Below, piece after piece: positions 26,062 to 34,342 of a stretch of 64,000 bases of DNA; position 1 is the stretch's first letter, and each line of letters opens with the position of its first letter. A program made the translations under genes and the position numbers. This DNA comes from GAS188 sp044445965 (lineage in GTDB: Bacteria; Pseudomonadota; Alphaproteobacteria; Rhizobiales; Beijerinckiaceae). The notes under the pieces were generated by a model. The model was not told the DNA's origin. It did not search any database and saw nothing but the letters and a program-made list of their open reading frames with translations. Where the stretch lies: contig JBIOEJ010000004.1 in assembly GCA_044445965.1 (NCBI GenBank), positions 1 through 64,000 on the forward strand. The letters are read 5' to 3'.

Positions 26062-26568
26062 ATGACGCAGACCGCCATCACCATCCGCCCGGCGGAGAGA
26101 GGCGATGCTCAGGGCATCGAAAGCGTGCATGATGCCGCCTGGCGCGAGGCCTATCGCGGCATCATCCCGGGCTTGGAGCTCGAGAGGATGGTGGTGCGTC
26201 GCGGCGCCTCGTGGTGGCGATCAGCCATCGGGCGGGGTGCGCGCATCAATGTGCTCGATCATCAGGACAGGATCGCCGGCTACGCGAGCTATGGGCGCAA
26301 CCGTTCGCCCTGGCTGACGCAGGAAGCGGAGATCTACGAGCTCTATCTGGCGCCCGAGTTCCAGGGGCTCGGCCTCGGCGTCAGGCTGTTCCGCGCCACG
26401 CAGGCGAATGCGCGCAGCGCCGGCCTCAAGGGCGTCGCGGTCTGGGCGCTGAGCGGTAATGATCGCGCCCTTGCCTTCTATACGCGGCTCGGTGGCCGCA
26501 TCCTGAAGCGCTCGACCGGCCGCTTCGGCAAATCCCTCTACGAGAGCACCGCTTTCGGCTGGGACTGA
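26062..26568 (+). CDS. GNAT-family N-acetyltransferase
   Basis: A 168-residue acetyltransferase. The acetyl-CoA binding region is seen as EIYELYLAPEFQGLGLGVRLF (motif A, with the QGLGLG loop), followed by AVWALSGNDRALAFYTRLGG (motif B). ATG 26062 gives the family-typical ITIRPAERGDA opening; the open frame extends upstream without similarity. The substrate is unknown. Confidence 0.88.
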   Translation: MTQTAITIRPAERGDAQGIESVHDAAWREAYRGIIPGLELERMVVRRGASWWRSAIGRGARINVLDHQDRIAGYASYGRNRSPWLTQEAEIYELYLAPEFQGLGLGVRLFRATQANARSAGLKGVAVWALSGNDRALAFYTRLGGRILKRSTGRFGKSLYESTAFGWD

Positions 26569-26815
26569 TCGGCGGATCAGGCGGCGGGACTACGCCGATG
26601 AGGCAAGGCAATTCGTCGGCGAAGACGGCGCGGAGGTAGGCAAGAACGCGACGCCCGCCAATGGTTATTGGAATCGGTATTTGCTCACGCCGAGTTTCAT
26701 CGAATTCGGATAAGCCACCTTTACCGTAAAGTGCAGTTACACTACGCGATTAAGGATCGATTCCGTTCTCTTATGCCAAGCTGCGCTCCGGCACGAATTC
26801 ATCCGGAGTTCCCTC

Positions 26816-27037
26816 ATGTCTCCTACAGACGTCTTGGCGATTCTGACGAAATTGGTGAAGAATCCGTATCTCGATACCTACCTGAACATGCCCGAATACG
26901 AGCTCTCCTCGTGGAAATACGTGTTCGAGGCATCGATTGCCTTGGGCGCTTCGAACCGCGAGAAGCACCTGCGATTGCGCGCCGTCAACCGGACCTTGAA
27001 GGGCATCGAAGGCGCCAAGCTGGCACGCGCGGCTTGA
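26816..27037 (+). CDS. Small hypothetical protein (73 aa)
   Basis: A compact helical, charged ORF with a good CCGGAG ribosome site about 8 bases before ATG 26816. The residue mix (YLNMPEYELSSWKYVFEASIALG, ending in basic helices) looks like a real small protein rather than noise. No family recognised. It is isolated, with about 250 bp of non-coding DNA before it and the convergent protease gene after it. Confidence 0.55.
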   Translation: MSPTDVLAILTKLVKNPYLDTYLNMPEYELSSWKYVFEASIALGASNREKHLRLRAVNRTLKGIEGAKLARAA

Positions 27038-27099
27038 GGCCGAACAAAACAGAAAACGTGAATCTCCGATCCGATCCTCGGTGACCGCAGGCCGCACGC

Positions 27100-28596
27100 C
27101 TACTCCACGACGACCTTGTATTGGCTCCCCGCTTCGAGATGCGCCGTCTTGTCGAGGCCGTTGAGCACGGCGAACTCGTCCGGCGGCAAGCCGAGCTCGG
27201 CCATCCCGCCGGAGAGGGTCGAGGCGGTGTCGGTCGCGCCGGCGGTAACGACCCGCAAGTGCAACGGCTTCACGCGGGCGACCTCCTCCGGGGTGAGGCG
27301 GTGGAAGCTGGCGATCGCCTGTAGGAAGCTCTGATCGGCATCGGTCGAGAAGTTCTTGGCCGCGAAGATCAGGCGGTAGACCATGCCCCCCTCGCGGATC
27401 GCGGCGAGGCGGAAGGTCCATTCCCCGCTCTTGGCGATACCCGTCTCGGCGGCGAGGCCCCCGACCTCGAGCGGCGCCTCCTTGGTGACCTCGGTGCCTT
27501 CGATCCAGCCGGATTTCAGATATTGGTCGAGCGGTGTCGAGGCCGGCACCTCGACGGTGTCGAAGCGCATGGCGCGGCCGAGCGCCGCCGCGACGCCCTG
27601 CACGGCCTCCGAGCCCCCCGACAGCAAAAACCCCTCGGGCGCCGTGAAGGTGAAGCCGAGCCGCGTGTGGAGGAAGCTGCGTCCCCTGACCGTGCCTTGC
27701 GACGGATCGTCGCCGAAGGCGATGCCGTCGATCGCCGTGAGATAGCGGCCGCGATCATCCTCCCCTATGCCCGGCGCATTGAGCTGGCGCGCCGATTGCA
27801 GCGCCATCTGCACGCGCTCGGTGGTCGCCGGATGGGTCGAGAACATGTCCGGCCGCCCCGAATCGGCGCCGAGCACCGAGGCTCGCATGGCGGCGTAGCG
27901 GGCAAGCGAGCTCAGGAAACGCGAAGCTCCGTAGGCGTCGTAGCCCGCCTTGGCCATGGTGCGTACGCCGATCGCATCGGCGGCGAATTCCTGTTGGCGC
28001 GAGAAGCTCGCGAGCGACAGCTTGGACTTCTCCTGCAATTGCTGGCCGCGGGCGGGGTCGTTCAGCACCTCGGAGGCGACCTTGCTGAACAGCGCCGAGC
28101 TCTTCTCCAATTCGACCCGCTGCATGGCATGGTGCGCCGTCACATGCGCCATTTCATGGGCCAGCACGGCGGCAATCTCCGAAGTCGAGTTGACGAGGGC
28201 CAACAGCCCGCGTGTGACGTAGAGATGCCCGTCGGGAAGCGAGAAGGCGTTGACGGTCGGAGAGTTCAGAACCGTGATCTTGTAACTGATCCCGGGCTCG
28301 GTGGATGCGGCAACGAGACGCGTCGCCACGCCGTCGAGCAAGGTATCGGCCTTGGCATCGCCATAGGCGCCGCCGAAAGCGGCGACCAGGCTGCGCTCTT
28401 CCGCGCCGCCGGTGCGTTGCGCCCCGACCGAACGGGGCGCGGCCTTCGGCACGGCGCCCGCCGAGGCGTCGAGCGTCGCGGGCAGCTCGGGTGCGCAGCC
28501 GCACAGCAAGGCGAGGAGGGCGCAGCCGATCGCGGCGCTCCGGACCGCAAGCCGGCCACGCAAGTCAGTCCCAGAATTCGATCGCGTCCAAATCAT
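27100..28596 (-). CDS. M48-family metalloprotease, lipoprotein, with C-terminal LysM-like region
   Basis: A zinc protease of the outer-membrane quality-control type. A lipobox (ALLCG-C) near residue 34 marks a lipoprotein signal. The zinc site HEMAH is in AAVLAHEMAHVTAHH, and the third ligand glutamate is in QQEFAADAIG. The C-terminal ~60 residues (VKPLHLRVVTAGATDTASTL ... VLNGL) resemble a LysM-like peptidoglycan-binding module. The start is uncertain: ATG 28596 overlaps the thermonuclease gene by 32 bp, and TTG 28563, just after that gene's stop, would give a 22-residue signal peptide of standard length. It is transcribed with the thermonuclease gene. Confidence 0.88.
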   Translation of the reverse strand: MIWTRSNSGTDLRGRLAVRSAAIGCALLALLCGCAPELPATLDASAGAVPKAAPRSVGAQRTGGAEERSLVAAFGGAYGDAKADTLLDGVATRLVAASTEPGISYKITVLNSPTVNAFSLPDGHLYVTRGLLALVNSTSEIAAVLAHEMAHVTAHHAMQRVELEKSSALFSKVASEVLNDPARGQQLQEKSKLSLASFSRQQEFAADAIGVRTMAKAGYDAYGASRFLSSLARYAAMRASVLGADSGRPDMFSTHPATTERVQMALQSARQLNAPGIGEDDRGRYLTAIDGIAFGDDPSQGTVRGRSFLHTRLGFTFTAPEGFLLSGGSEAVQGVAAALGRAMRFDTVEVPASTPLDQYLKSGWIEGTEVTKEAPLEVGGLAAETGIAKSGEWTFRLAAIREGGMVYRLIFAAKNFSTDADQSFLQAIASFHRLTPEEVARVKPLHLRVVTAGATDTASTLSGGMAELGLPPDEFAVLNGLDKTAHLEAGSQYKVVVE

Positions 28597-29371
28597 CGAT
28601 GACCATGTGCGGCGCGCGCCCATTCAAGACAACCCCTCGCACCAGAATCTTGCGGCCGGTGAGTTGCTCGAGCTTGAAGCCGAGCTTTTCCATCCGCGTC
28701 AATGCCCTTGCGTCGATCGTGAGAAACAAAGCGTTCGTGCCGCGCAAGCCGAAATCGACATACGACCTGCCCTTGCCGCGCGAAACGTGCCGGACCAGTC
28801 CTGACGCCAGAATGAACAGGCCATCGTGTCCGCTCAATTTGGCGCCGTCGGTAGCCGGCAGAATGGTGTCCGGGGCGGCCCAGAGCCCCGCATTATCGCG
28901 GCGCCCCTGCGCTTCGGCCGCTTTGATGGCCGCCCAGCAGGGGCCGCGCAGGTCATCGGGGCGCGCCACGGCGAGGCCTGCCTGCGCCATGGAGGATTGC
29001 AGGTGCCGTCCGCCGATGAAGACATCGCCCGCCACGCGTCCCCAGCGGTCGGCGATAGGGGAGAGTAGGCGCAAGGTCACCGTGCCGCCTGCGGCCTCGT
29101 TGATCCAGCCCGCGAGCTTCGGGTCGGGCTCGCGCGAGGCGGCCTCGGTCGAGAGCGCCTTGACGCCGACGAGGCGAATGCTGCGCTCGTCCTTCAAGAC
29201 GATGTCGAGATCTTCGGTCAGGCGCGCGATCTCGACATGCGCTGCGTCGGCCTCGTCGCAATCGGCCGCCAGAGCCGAGGTCGCGAAGCCGGCTGACGCC
29301 AGCGCGACCAAGACCATCGCGGCCAAGATCATCGCGGCCAAGACCATCAAGGAACGGATTGATCGCGTCAT
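28565..29371 (-). CDS. Thermonuclease (SNase-like) family secreted protein
   Basis: A 268-residue exported protein. A long hydrophobic alanine/methionine-rich signal (residues 7-33) ends near ALAAD. The SNase-like fold is suggested by IRLVGVKAL, VFIGGRHLQSSMAQAGLA and AAIKAAEAQGRRDNAGLWAAP, the last being typical of family members. The canonical arginine and glutamate pair is not evident, so nuclease activity is uncertain. ATG 29371 is chosen; the frame runs further upstream through the tRNA gene and is not real there. The protease gene follows with overlap. Confidence 0.78.
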   Translation of the reverse strand: MTRSIRSLMVLAAMILAAMVLVALASAGFATSALAADCDEADAAHVEIARLTEDLDIVLKDERSIRLVGVKALSTEAASREPDPKLAGWINEAAGGTVTLRLLSPIADRWGRVAGDVFIGGRHLQSSMAQAGLAVARPDDLRGPCWAAIKAAEAQGRRDNAGLWAAPDTILPATDGAKLSGHDGLFILASGLVRHVSRGKGRSYVDFGLRGTNALFLTIDARALTRMEKLGFKLEQLTGRKILVRGVVLNGRAPHMVIDDLDAIEFWD

Positions 29372-29482
29372 GTGGTCCCCATTGCTTGCGCTATGGCGCT
29401 TGCCGCGCCCATATGATTGCGTGAAAGCGCTCATCGTCAGGCTCCCGTTTTGCGTAAGTTGTGTTAAGGAAGCCGCCAGCGC

Positions 29483-29559
29483 GGTTCCGTAGCTCAGCTG
29501 GACAGAGCAGCGGTTTCCTAAACCGTTGGTCGGGGGTTCGAGTCCCTCCGGGACCGCCA
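29483..29559 (+). tRNA. tRNA-Arg (anticodon CCU)
   Basis: A full cloverleaf of 77 nt: acceptor GGTTCCG/CGGGACC (one G-U), D arm GCTC/GAGC, anticodon stem GCGGT/ACCGT with loop TTCCTAA (anticodon CCT), T arm GGGGG/CCCTC with loop TTCGAGT, discriminator G, and an encoded CCA at 29557-29559. It reads AGG codons. It is flanked by the thermonuclease gene (divergent) and a gene-free region. Confidence 0.95.
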
Positions 29560-29887
29560 ACCGTCCCCCTCGGCTCGACCCGCAGTTGGATTTCCGCAGG
29601 CAGCCCGCCAGTTCGGGTCGAGGCGCAGAGACATCGTCGTTCTCCCCATGTTCCTGGGCCGGGCCGGCAGACCGAATGGAACATATAAAGAACATACTTC
29701 ATCGTCGGAGTCGAGTCCGATTTTCGTTGAGCGCGGTCGCGAGACCGGCATCTTGCCGCTTTCGGCCTCGAGAACGGGAACGATGCGGCATGGTATCGCG
29801 GGAATTTCCGTCATGCAGCGATTGGGTCGTGGGCCGCCGTACCGCAGGATGGGCGACTGCTGCGGCTTGCGCCCTCGATTGGCGCGC
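29560..29887. other. Gene-free stretch downstream of tRNA-Arg
   Basis: About 330 bp with no supported gene. It contains a LexA-type box (29679-29693). The position just 3' of a tRNA gene is a common integration site, but no integrase or repeated tRNA end is seen in the window. Confidence 0.5.
29679..29693. promoter_or_regulatory. Candidate LexA (SOS) box
   Basis: GAACATATAAAGAAC fits GAAC-N7-GAAC, the direct-repeat operator used by LexA in alphaproteobacteria. No obvious SOS gene begins next to it: the nearest coding start on either strand is over 300 bp away. It may be a chance match or the remnant of a lost gene. Confidence 0.4.
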
Positions 29888-30490
29888 TCAGCTCGACTTG
29901 TCGCGCAAGATCACCTCTTCGACGACGCGGGCGACGAGGCTCTTTGGCAGGTCGATGCCGGAGAGCCGCCATGTGCCGGAAACGAGATGCAGGTGCACGC
30001 CGAAACCCTCGCTCGTCTCGTCACCGGCAACCTTGATGAGATAGCTCGTCCACCCATCGAAATGCGAACGCGCGAAGGTGGTCCACAGGCCCGAATCCAG
30101 TAGCTCCGAAAAGTTCGGGAGCTTCTCGCCCGATAGCAGCGTCGACTGCCCGGCGGCGCCCGCGATGCGTCCGTTCCGCAGGAGCGAGGCGAGATTTTCG
30201 GGCGTGAGCATTTCGGCCACATAGGGCTCGGCGATCGAGGTACCTATGTTGATGGCGATGTTGCGCTCGAACGCGCCTTTCGGGGCGCGGCCCGTTTTTT
30301 CGAGATAGGCGCGGACGATCTGGCGCGTGAGTTGCGTCCTCAGTGCCGGCAGTTCCACGCGCTCCAGCACTTTCCGAGCGTCGCCGCTCCGGGCGGCGGA
30401 AGCGAGCTGCGCCGCGCCCAAGAGCGGCCAGGCCTGGTAGGCGATCGCCAGCGCCAGAAAGGCGATCGCGCCGAACAGGTATTTGCGCAT
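29888..30490 (-). CDS. DUF2939 domain-containing protein
   Basis: A 200-residue protein with an N-terminal signal/anchor (YLFGAIAFLALAIAYQAWPL) leading straight into the family hallmark: short tandem helices with DARKVLERVELPALRTQL, then a domain ending in WRLSGIDLP. DUF2939 proteins are small envelope proteins of unknown role. It is a monocistronic minus-strand gene. Confidence 0.82.
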   Translation of the reverse strand: MRKYLFGAIAFLALAIAYQAWPLLGAAQLASAARSGDARKVLERVELPALRTQLTRQIVRAYLEKTGRAPKGAFERNIAINIGTSIAEPYVAEMLTPENLASLLRNGRIAGAAGQSTLLSGEKLPNFSELLDSGLWTTFARSHFDGWTSYLIKVAGDETSEGFGVHLHLVSGTWRLSGIDLPKSLVARVVEEVILRDKSS

Positions 30491-30614
30491 AGGCCCAATC
30501 TCCTTCTCGGGGCGTTCATCGCCACAAAGCGAGGGTCAGAGCCTCCGACCGGCCCGACCGGCGAGGCTCTGGCCGGATATGAGACCCCAACGCGCTGACG
30601 CCTACCGTCCAACC

Positions 30615-31103
30615 TCAGCCATCACGAGATAGTGTCTTCGCGACCGCGGGCCGCGCCAGATGGGCGACGCCATCGGCCTCGCGCACCCGCCGCATCTCCG
30701 CGCCCTCGGCGATGCGAATCGAGGCGAGATTGCCCGCCTTGACCTCCGCCCGGATCGGGCCGGCGATCAGGCGGGCGGCCTCGGCGATCATGTCCTTGCC
30801 TACTCCACGCGAGCGATGCGCGGGCGCGACGGTCCAGGACAATTCCCAAACGCCGTCGGCGTGGTCGGCGCGCACGGTGCCCACCGGGATGGCGTCGATC
30901 TCGGCAATGTAGAGACGGCGATCGGGATCGCGCAGACAAGCATCGAGCCAAGAGAAGTGTAATCTTGGCCGCACCTCCTCGCCGTGATGGCGCATGCGGC
31001 GCGTCTCGGGGTCGTTGCGCCACGCCAGCAGCAGGCCCGCGAGCTCGACCCGGCGCCGTGCTCGCCGTGGGGTCCATCTTGACGGAGTTCGCGGCGTTGT
31101 CAC
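30615..31103 (-). CDS. GNAT-family N-acetyltransferase
   Basis: A 162-residue acetyltransferase resembling the subgroup that opens LLAWRNDPETRR and continues HFSWLDACL, RLYIAEIDAIPVGTVRAD, and the acetyl-CoA loop APAHRSRGVGKDM. The first ~20 residues are arginine-rich and atypical, so the true start may be further in or the beginning may be altered. The substrate is unknown. Confidence 0.8.
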   Translation of the reverse strand: MTTPRTPSRWTPRRARRRVELAGLLLAWRNDPETRRMRHHGEEVRPRLHFSWLDACLRDPDRRLYIAEIDAIPVGTVRADHADGVWELSWTVAPAHRSRGVGKDMIAEAARLIAGPIRAEVKAGNLASIRIAEGAEMRRVREADGVAHLARPAVAKTLSRDG

Positions 31104-31214
31104 GTCAAAGCATGGCGATCCGGCCTGGCGGCCGGCTCATGGCGCGTTCACGTTTCCGCGTCCTCACCAGCACGACTTTGACGCATCCCCCCGTTTCTCC
31201 AACGAGCTGCCGCC

Positions 31215-32198
31215 TCATTCGATGACTTCGTCGGCGCGAGCGAGCAATGACACCGGGGCTTCGAAGCCGATCGACTTGGCGGTCTTCAGGTTGAGGACGA
31301 AGCGAAAGAGCGTCGGTTGTTCGAATGGCAATTCCGCGGGCTTTGCCCCTTGGAGAATGCGGTCTGCGAGAGCTGCCACGCGGTCGAGACTTTCGTCCGG
31401 ATCCGGACCGTATGACATCAAGCCACCGTCGCGGGCGTAGTAGTCGAACTCATAAATGGCCGGCAGCCGATGCGCCCCCGCGAACTCGAAAACCCGCTTT
31501 CGGTTGAGATTGGTGAGCGAATCGGAGACCATGAGAATCGCATCCGGCATGTCGCGATTCATCGCCGCGAATGCCTGGTCGAAATCGTCGGGCTCGCGCA
31601 CGCCCAAGGGCAGGACGCTCACTCCCAGCGCCCGGGCGCCTGCCTCTGACGCCCGGTAGCGCAAGGTCATTCCGAGGTCGTCGGCATTCCACAGCACCGC
31701 CACCCGGCGTAGGCCGGGTGCAAACTCCTTGAGAAGCTCCAGCCGCTTGGGCGTGACTTCCGCCGACACGTCGGAGATGCCGGTGAGGTTGCCGCCCGGC
31801 CGTGCCAGGCTGTCGACCAGTCCAGTCCCGACCGGGTCGCCTGCTCCATACGCCACCACCGGAAGAGTTGTTCCCTGCTTTGCGGCGAGTGTCGCCCGAT
31901 AGCCCAAGGTGACGATCATATCGACCTTGCTTGCCACGAGCTCGGCGACGAGCTGAGGCAGGCGGTCCACGTGCCCCTCCGCCCCGCGGCTTTCGAATGC
32001 CAGATTTCTACCGAGCGCATAGCCATGCCGGGCGAGGCCGCGGATGAGTGCCGCGCCATTGGGACTATTGTCGGCGATGGGCGCCCCGGCGCCGAGCAGC
32101 CCGACGCGATAGACCTTGGCCGATGTTTGGGCATGTGCGCCCAGCGGCCACGCCAGCGCCGTGCCGCCGAGGAGCGATACGAACCGGCGCCGCTTCAT
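31215..32198 (-). CDS. ABC transporter substrate-binding protein (ABC_sub_bind family)
   Basis: A 327-residue periplasmic binding protein with a Tat-like/Sec signal (MKRRRFVSLLGG ... AHAQ). It has the family features YRVGLLGAGAP, GRNLAFESR, a VDMIVTLG strand, SLARPGGNLTGIS and the ending ADEVIE. This family is related to tryptophan/tyrosine-type binding proteins and is greatly expanded in Bradyrhizobium-like bacteria, usually without linked permeases, as here. ATG 32198 is chosen for the signal peptide. It lies 70 bp downstream of the LysE gene, at the end of the nitrile hydratase-like operon. Confidence 0.88.
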   Translation of the reverse strand: MKRRRFVSLLGGTALAWPLGAHAQTSAKVYRVGLLGAGAPIADNSPNGAALIRGLARHGYALGRNLAFESRGAEGHVDRLPQLVAELVASKVDMIVTLGYRATLAAKQGTTLPVVAYGAGDPVGTGLVDSLARPGGNLTGISDVSAEVTPKRLELLKEFAPGLRRVAVLWNADDLGMTLRYRASEAGARALGVSVLPLGVREPDDFDQAFAAMNRDMPDAILMVSDSLTNLNRKRVFEFAGAHRLPAIYEFDYYARDGGLMSYGPDPDESLDRVAALADRILQGAKPAELPFEQPTLFRFVLNLKTAKSIGFEAPVSLLARADEVIE

Positions 32199-32268
32199 GA
32201 GTGACCCGTCCATCTCGTAGCCCTCATCCGATTTGAGAACGAGGCCGCCCCCAATGGTTGATCCGCCT

Positions 32269-32880
32269 TCAACGATCGGCAAACGCCAGCTTGGCGCCGA
32301 GCGCGACAAATGCGCCGGCGAAGCTGCGACGCATCCACGTCAGGACCCGTGGACGCGAGATGACGCGATCGCGGATCGAGGCGGCAAAGAGCCCGTAGCC
32401 CACGAACACCACGAAGGTCATGAGCATGAAAACGGCGCTCAGCATGAGCATGCGCGAGAGCGGATTAGCCTCATCCGTGCTCACGAACTGCGGCAGGAAC
32501 GCAAGAAAGAAGATCGACAGCTTCGGATTGAGGATGTTGATCAGGATCGCCGTGACGGTCACCTGGACCGCGGAGCGGGCGCCGACCTCACCCTCGACCC
32601 TCAGTGCTCCCCTTTCGCGCAGCGCGTCAAAGGCCATGTAGAGGAGATAGGCGACGCCGACATATTTGAAGGTCTGGAAGGCGAGCCCGCTCGTATGCAG
32701 AAGCGCCGCCAGTCCCATGATCGCGGCTGCCATGTGCGGGACGATGCCGACCGTGCAGCCGAATGCCGCCACCACGCTCGCGCGGCTCCCGCGCGAGAGG
32801 CCGGTCGCGAGGGTGTAGAGAACGCCCGTGCCGGGTGAGACGACAATAATGAACGAGGTGACCAGGAATTCGACGCTCAT
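32269..32880 (-). CDS. LysE-family translocator
   Basis: A 203-residue inner-membrane exporter of the LysE/RhtB type with about six hydrophobic segments. It has the family opening FIIVVSPGTGVLYTLATGLSRG (the PGP-like helix) and ILINILNPKLSIFFLAFLPQF. Members export amino acids or related metabolites. It begins 46 bp after the nitrile hydratase alpha-like gene and is probably co-transcribed, suggesting export of a product or toxic intermediate (inference). Confidence 0.9.
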   Translation of the reverse strand: MSVEFLVTSFIIVVSPGTGVLYTLATGLSRGSRASVVAAFGCTVGIVPHMAAAIMGLAALLHTSGLAFQTFKYVGVAYLLYMAFDALRERGALRVEGEVGARSAVQVTVTAILINILNPKLSIFFLAFLPQFVSTDEANPLSRMLMLSAVFMLMTFVVFVGYGLFAASIRDRVISRPRVLTWMRRSFAGAFVALGAKLAFADR

Positions 32881-32926
32881 TGTGGTCTCCTGCGGTAGGG
32901 GGCCCCGTCTCGGCACGATCGCGAAT

Positions 32927-33583
32927 TCATCGGATCGATGACGCATCCTTGGCAGTCGCGACGCCGATCATGGAATCTCGCGTCACGAGCTCCGCTAGCC
33001 GGTCCGCGGACCAGCCGTCGGTGCCGGCAGGACGCTTCGGCAGCACCAAATAGCGCATGTCGGCGGTCGAATCGTGCACGCGCACGACGACATCGTCGGC
33101 GATCTCGGTGCCGAACTCGCCGAGGACGGCGCGCGGCTCATTGACCACGCGCGAACGGTAGTTGCGGCTCTTGTACCAATCCGGGGGCAGCCCCAACAGC
33201 CAGCGCGGGTAGCAGGAGCAGAGCGTGCACACGATGACGTTGTGCACCTTGTCGGTATTCTCGACCGCGACCAGCTTATACGGCCCCCGGTCCAGTCCGA
33301 TGGCCACGCAAGCCGCGCCGCCATCGTTGAGCAACAGCGCCTTGTAGTCCGGATCGGTCCAAGCCCTGGCGACGACGCGGGCGCCCTGCGACGGGTGGCG
33401 GCTGTCCATATCCTCGACCTGGCGGCGCACTTCGTCCGCCGTCACGATGCCTTTCTCGATCAGCAATTCGCGCACCGCGACTTCCATGGCGCGGAAATAG
33501 GTGAGGGTGTCGTCGAGATCGGGTCTCGGCGGATGGCGATGCGGAGCCGCGCCGTCTTGGTGGTGATCGTGATGATCCGTCAT
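32927..33583 (-). CDS. Nitrile hydratase alpha-like (thiocyanate hydrolase gamma-like) subunit, cobalt type
   Basis: A 218-residue catalytic subunit. The metal-binding claw is C119-T-L-C122-S-C124 followed by YPR; the Thr form (CTLCSC) is that of cobalt enzymes, whereas iron enzymes carry Ser. Downstream WLLGLPPDWYKSRNYRSRVV is typical. The N-terminus is very histidine-rich (MTDHHDHHQD, then HRHPP), which could bind metal. Its ATG overlaps the stop of the beta-C gene in ATGA. Nitrile hydratases turn nitriles into amides; thiocyanate hydrolase turns thiocyanate into carbonyl sulfide and ammonia. The gene order argues for the three-subunit type. Confidence 0.9.
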   Translation of the reverse strand: MTDHHDHHQDGAAPHRHPPRPDLDDTLTYFRAMEVAVRELLIEKGIVTADEVRRQVEDMDSRHPSQGARVVARAWTDPDYKALLLNDGGAACVAIGLDRGPYKLVAVENTDKVHNVIVCTLCSCYPRWLLGLPPDWYKSRNYRSRVVNEPRAVLGEFGTEIADDVVVRVHDSTADMRYLVLPKRPAGTDGWSADRLAELVTRDSMIGVATAKDASSIR

Positions 33584-33882
33584 CGTGCCTCCAGCCAGTT
33601 CTGAAAGATTTCGACGTCGACCGTATCGCCGGCGTTCCCTCCATAGGCCGGCCAAACCTCGCGCTGAAGAAAGCGGACGCGGTAGAGCGGCTGCCTGGGT
33701 CGGCCGGATCGAGCGTAGGCGAGCTCCTCGGGATTGCCGTAGATGCCGCACAGCCGCTCCACGATGCCGGGCTTGCCGCGGATGTAACGGGGCGTCCGCA
33801 CATGGCCGATCGGATAGGCGATACGCACCATGACGGCGTCCCCTGCCTTGAATTCCGGGGCGATGGCTTCAGCTGGCGCCAT
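33580..33882 (-). CDS. Nitrile hydratase beta C-terminal domain as a separate subunit (SCNase alpha-like)
   Basis: A 100-residue SH3-like protein corresponding only to the C-terminal half of a normal nitrile hydratase beta subunit: EFKAGDAVMVRIAYPIGHVRTPRYIRGKPG, later YRVRF and ending VDVEIFQNWLE. The arginine in GHVRTPRY is the family's claw-supporting position. It begins 14 bp before the stop of the beta-N gene in a different frame and ends by overlapping the alpha-like gene by 4 bp, consistent with a tight operon of three cooperating subunits. Confidence 0.85.
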   Translation of the reverse strand: MAPAEAIAPEFKAGDAVMVRIAYPIGHVRTPRYIRGKPGIVERLCGIYGNPEELAYARSGRPRQPLYRVRFLQREVWPAYGGNAGDTVDVEIFQNWLEAR

Positions 33883-34201
33883 CGTCGCGGCTCTGCACTT
33901 CGGAGATCTTGCGGCCGAGCTCGTCGACGCTGATGTCGCCGCGCTGGATGAGGGTTTGCGCGATGGAATAGATCCAGCGCTCGTAATAGGTCATCTTGTC
34001 GTAAGCGTCCGGGCCGAGGCCCTCGATATTGCGTCGAAGCTCGTCGACGGTCATGCGCCCCTTGCTCGAAAGCAGCACCTGCAAGGCATCCACCCGCTTT
34101 TCCCAAAGCGCGTAGTCGTGCTCGCTGCGCTCGACCGAGCCCGCGGGCTCGCCGCCCATGTCGTGATGGCCGCGGAACGGAGCGTGAGCAGTATCGGACA
34201 T
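33869..34201 (-). CDS. Nitrile hydratase beta N-terminal domain as a separate subunit (SCNase beta-like)
   Basis: A 110-residue helical protein corresponding to the N-terminal half of nitrile hydratase beta. It has the family HHDMGGEPAGSVERSEHDY opening, then helices ending in YYERWIYSIAQTLIQRGDIS. First gene of the unit; start ATG 34201. The pattern beta-N, beta-C, alpha equals the published order of thiocyanate hydrolase genes (scnB, scnA, scnC). No separate activator gene (P47K/NhlE type) is visible nearby. Confidence 0.85.
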   Translation of the reverse strand: MSDTAHAPFRGHHDMGGEPAGSVERSEHDYALWEKRVDALQVLLSSKGRMTVDELRRNIEGLGPDAYDKMTYYERWIYSIAQTLIQRGDISVDELGRKISEVQSRDDGAS

Positions 34202-34342
34202 GTTCGTGAACCCTGTAATCCGACGATAGCCTAGGCCTGTTTGCATTCATCTTTGAATGCACTGATGCCGTCAACAGTCGCGAATCGGATAGTGCATGAA
34301 TCGCTTCGCGCTAGGCGCGCGATCGGAGAAAGGCAATGCGGC

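Noticed and set aside
28565..29695. Long minus-strand reading frame extending the thermonuclease gene through the tRNA-Arg locus
   Set aside because: The extra N-terminal part lies on the antisense of a clear tRNA gene and the signal peptide starts at 29371.
33869..33882. Possibility that the two nitrile hydratase beta halves are one frameshifted gene
   Set aside because: Each half has its own complete ends and the 14-bp overlap matches normal coupling; the order also equals that of three-subunit thiocyanate hydrolase. Read checking would settle it.
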